Part shown: positions 63,255 through 64,000 of the stretch, piece after piece | Position numbering within the stretch: the stretch's first letter is position 1 | How the letters are laid out: every line of letters begins with the position of its first letter | DNA from: Daphnia pulex | Lineage: Eukaryota > Arthropoda > Branchiopoda > Diplostraca > Daphniidae | NCBI RefSeq assembly: GCF_021134715.1 | Contig: NC_060027.1 | Location: forward strand, 2,108,001 to 2,172,000 | Length of the DNA: 64,000 bases | Direction of reading: 5' to 3' | The notes under the pieces: model-generated | What the model was told of the DNA's origin: nothing | The model's database searches: none | Seen by the model: only the letters and a program-made list of their open reading frames with translations | Program-made: the position numbers and the translations under genes

Positions 63255-64000
63255 AACGAGTGACTGAAAAGGACAACAGCTCCGAAATTTTTGACTGACG
63301 ACTAATGAACACGTCCAGAGAATTTATACCCTTAATCAATCTCATCAGTCTCATACAATTGTACTCTTTGGAAGTTGGAACTTTTTATCTTTGGAACAAG
63401 TGACAAGGTGGTTTATCTATGCTTTGTGACTATATCCCCTAGATTAAACGTTGCACAATGGTATTTCCGCTTGATCCCAAACCGATCACAATGAAATCAA
63501 AAATTAACACACATACCTTATGGTCTAAGTTTCTGGTGCACCGCGTGGTCTACAATGTTTGAAGTGTTGAATTTATTGGTCGAGGCAGAGTCGTTTACAG
63601 TAAATTATTCTGATCGAGGTAAATGAAAACGTTTCTTTTTCATTTTATTTCTTTGATAATAGATTTTTAGTGCCATTTACGTCGAGTTCTAATGTAAACA
63701 AGAATTTCCTCTGTCGAAAGCAAATGTTATTTTCAAAATCGATCCGGCGACACGGCGTTCGACCCGTTCGTATGTCAAAATGAATGAGCTAATAAAGTTC
63801 CGAGGGCCATCTGGTGACGGATGTAAATTTGATTCACCATTGCTTCAAAGATGGAGTTGTAGTCAATAAAATTTCTTTATGAAGATTTTTGTTGACCAAC
63901 TCAAGTTGACCATATACTCGCCCATTTTCGTTTTCAATTAATTTATTACTCGTGCCGTGCGTGCCCAATGTGTTAATTAAAACGTGCTGAAATATTCCAA
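63255..64000. other. Upstream flank of acyltransferase D, right edge
   Basis: This is the promoter region and leader of gene D, followed by AT-rich sequence to the end of the window. No exon is seen. Confidence 0.4.

Overview
The window looks like animal nuclear DNA from an arthropod, most likely a branchiopod crustacean of the Daphnia type. This is inferred from short introns (mostly 55-150 bases), tight gene spacing, arthropod core promoters, a tandem array of NRF-6-like acyltransferases and a Tyr/Thr/Ala-rich secreted-protein family. I named proteins from recalled family sequences only. Exon joins were worked out by hand from splice sites and reading-frame phase.

Left part (0-35 kb) is dense housekeeping DNA. 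In order: a small four-pass membrane protein (+), two identical divergent tRNA-Val genes, the mitochondrial pseudouridine synthase RPUSD4 (+), a ZNF106-like WD40 protein (+), the spliceosomal RED/IK protein (+), PRPP synthetase (-), an EF-hand nicotinamidase (-), mitochondrial ribosomal protein L22 (-), the NELF-C/D subunit (+), the U11/U12 snRNP 65K protein RNPC3 (-), a BTB plus seven-zinc-finger protein (+), dysbindin (-) and HSDL1 (+). Several pairs share short divergent promoters (MRPL22/NELFCD, RNPC3/BTB-zinc finger, dysbindin/HSDL1) or converge tail to tail (RED/PRPS, NELFCD/RNPC3). Functionally the group covers transcription pausing, major and minor splicing, mitochondrial translation, nucleotide and NAD metabolism, and lysosome-related organelle traffic.

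Middle part (35-50 kb) is sparse and repeat-rich. It holds an unrecognised four-exon small gene with an initiator tRNA-Met inside an intron, a degenerate triple repeat and TATA promoter driving a truncated Tyr-rich secreted protein, a dead tandem copy of that gene, a piggyBac-type MITE, a spectraplakin pseudogene fragment and a 1-kb fold-back element. A separate near-perfect 270-base palindrome lies between dysbindin and HSDL1.

Right part (42.5-63.3 kb) carries four NRF-6-like acyltransferase-3 genes, all on the minus strand with the same nine-exon core. The two inner copies (C, D) keep the Arg-X10-His motif of the acyltransferase-3 fold. The two others (A, B) come from a recent duplication of about 3.7 kb and have Asn in place of the His, so they look like emerging pseudo-enzymes. 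One end of the duplicated block lies at the intron/3'-exon boundary of an intron-containing tRNA-Ile(UAU) gene, leaving half a tRNA beside copy A.
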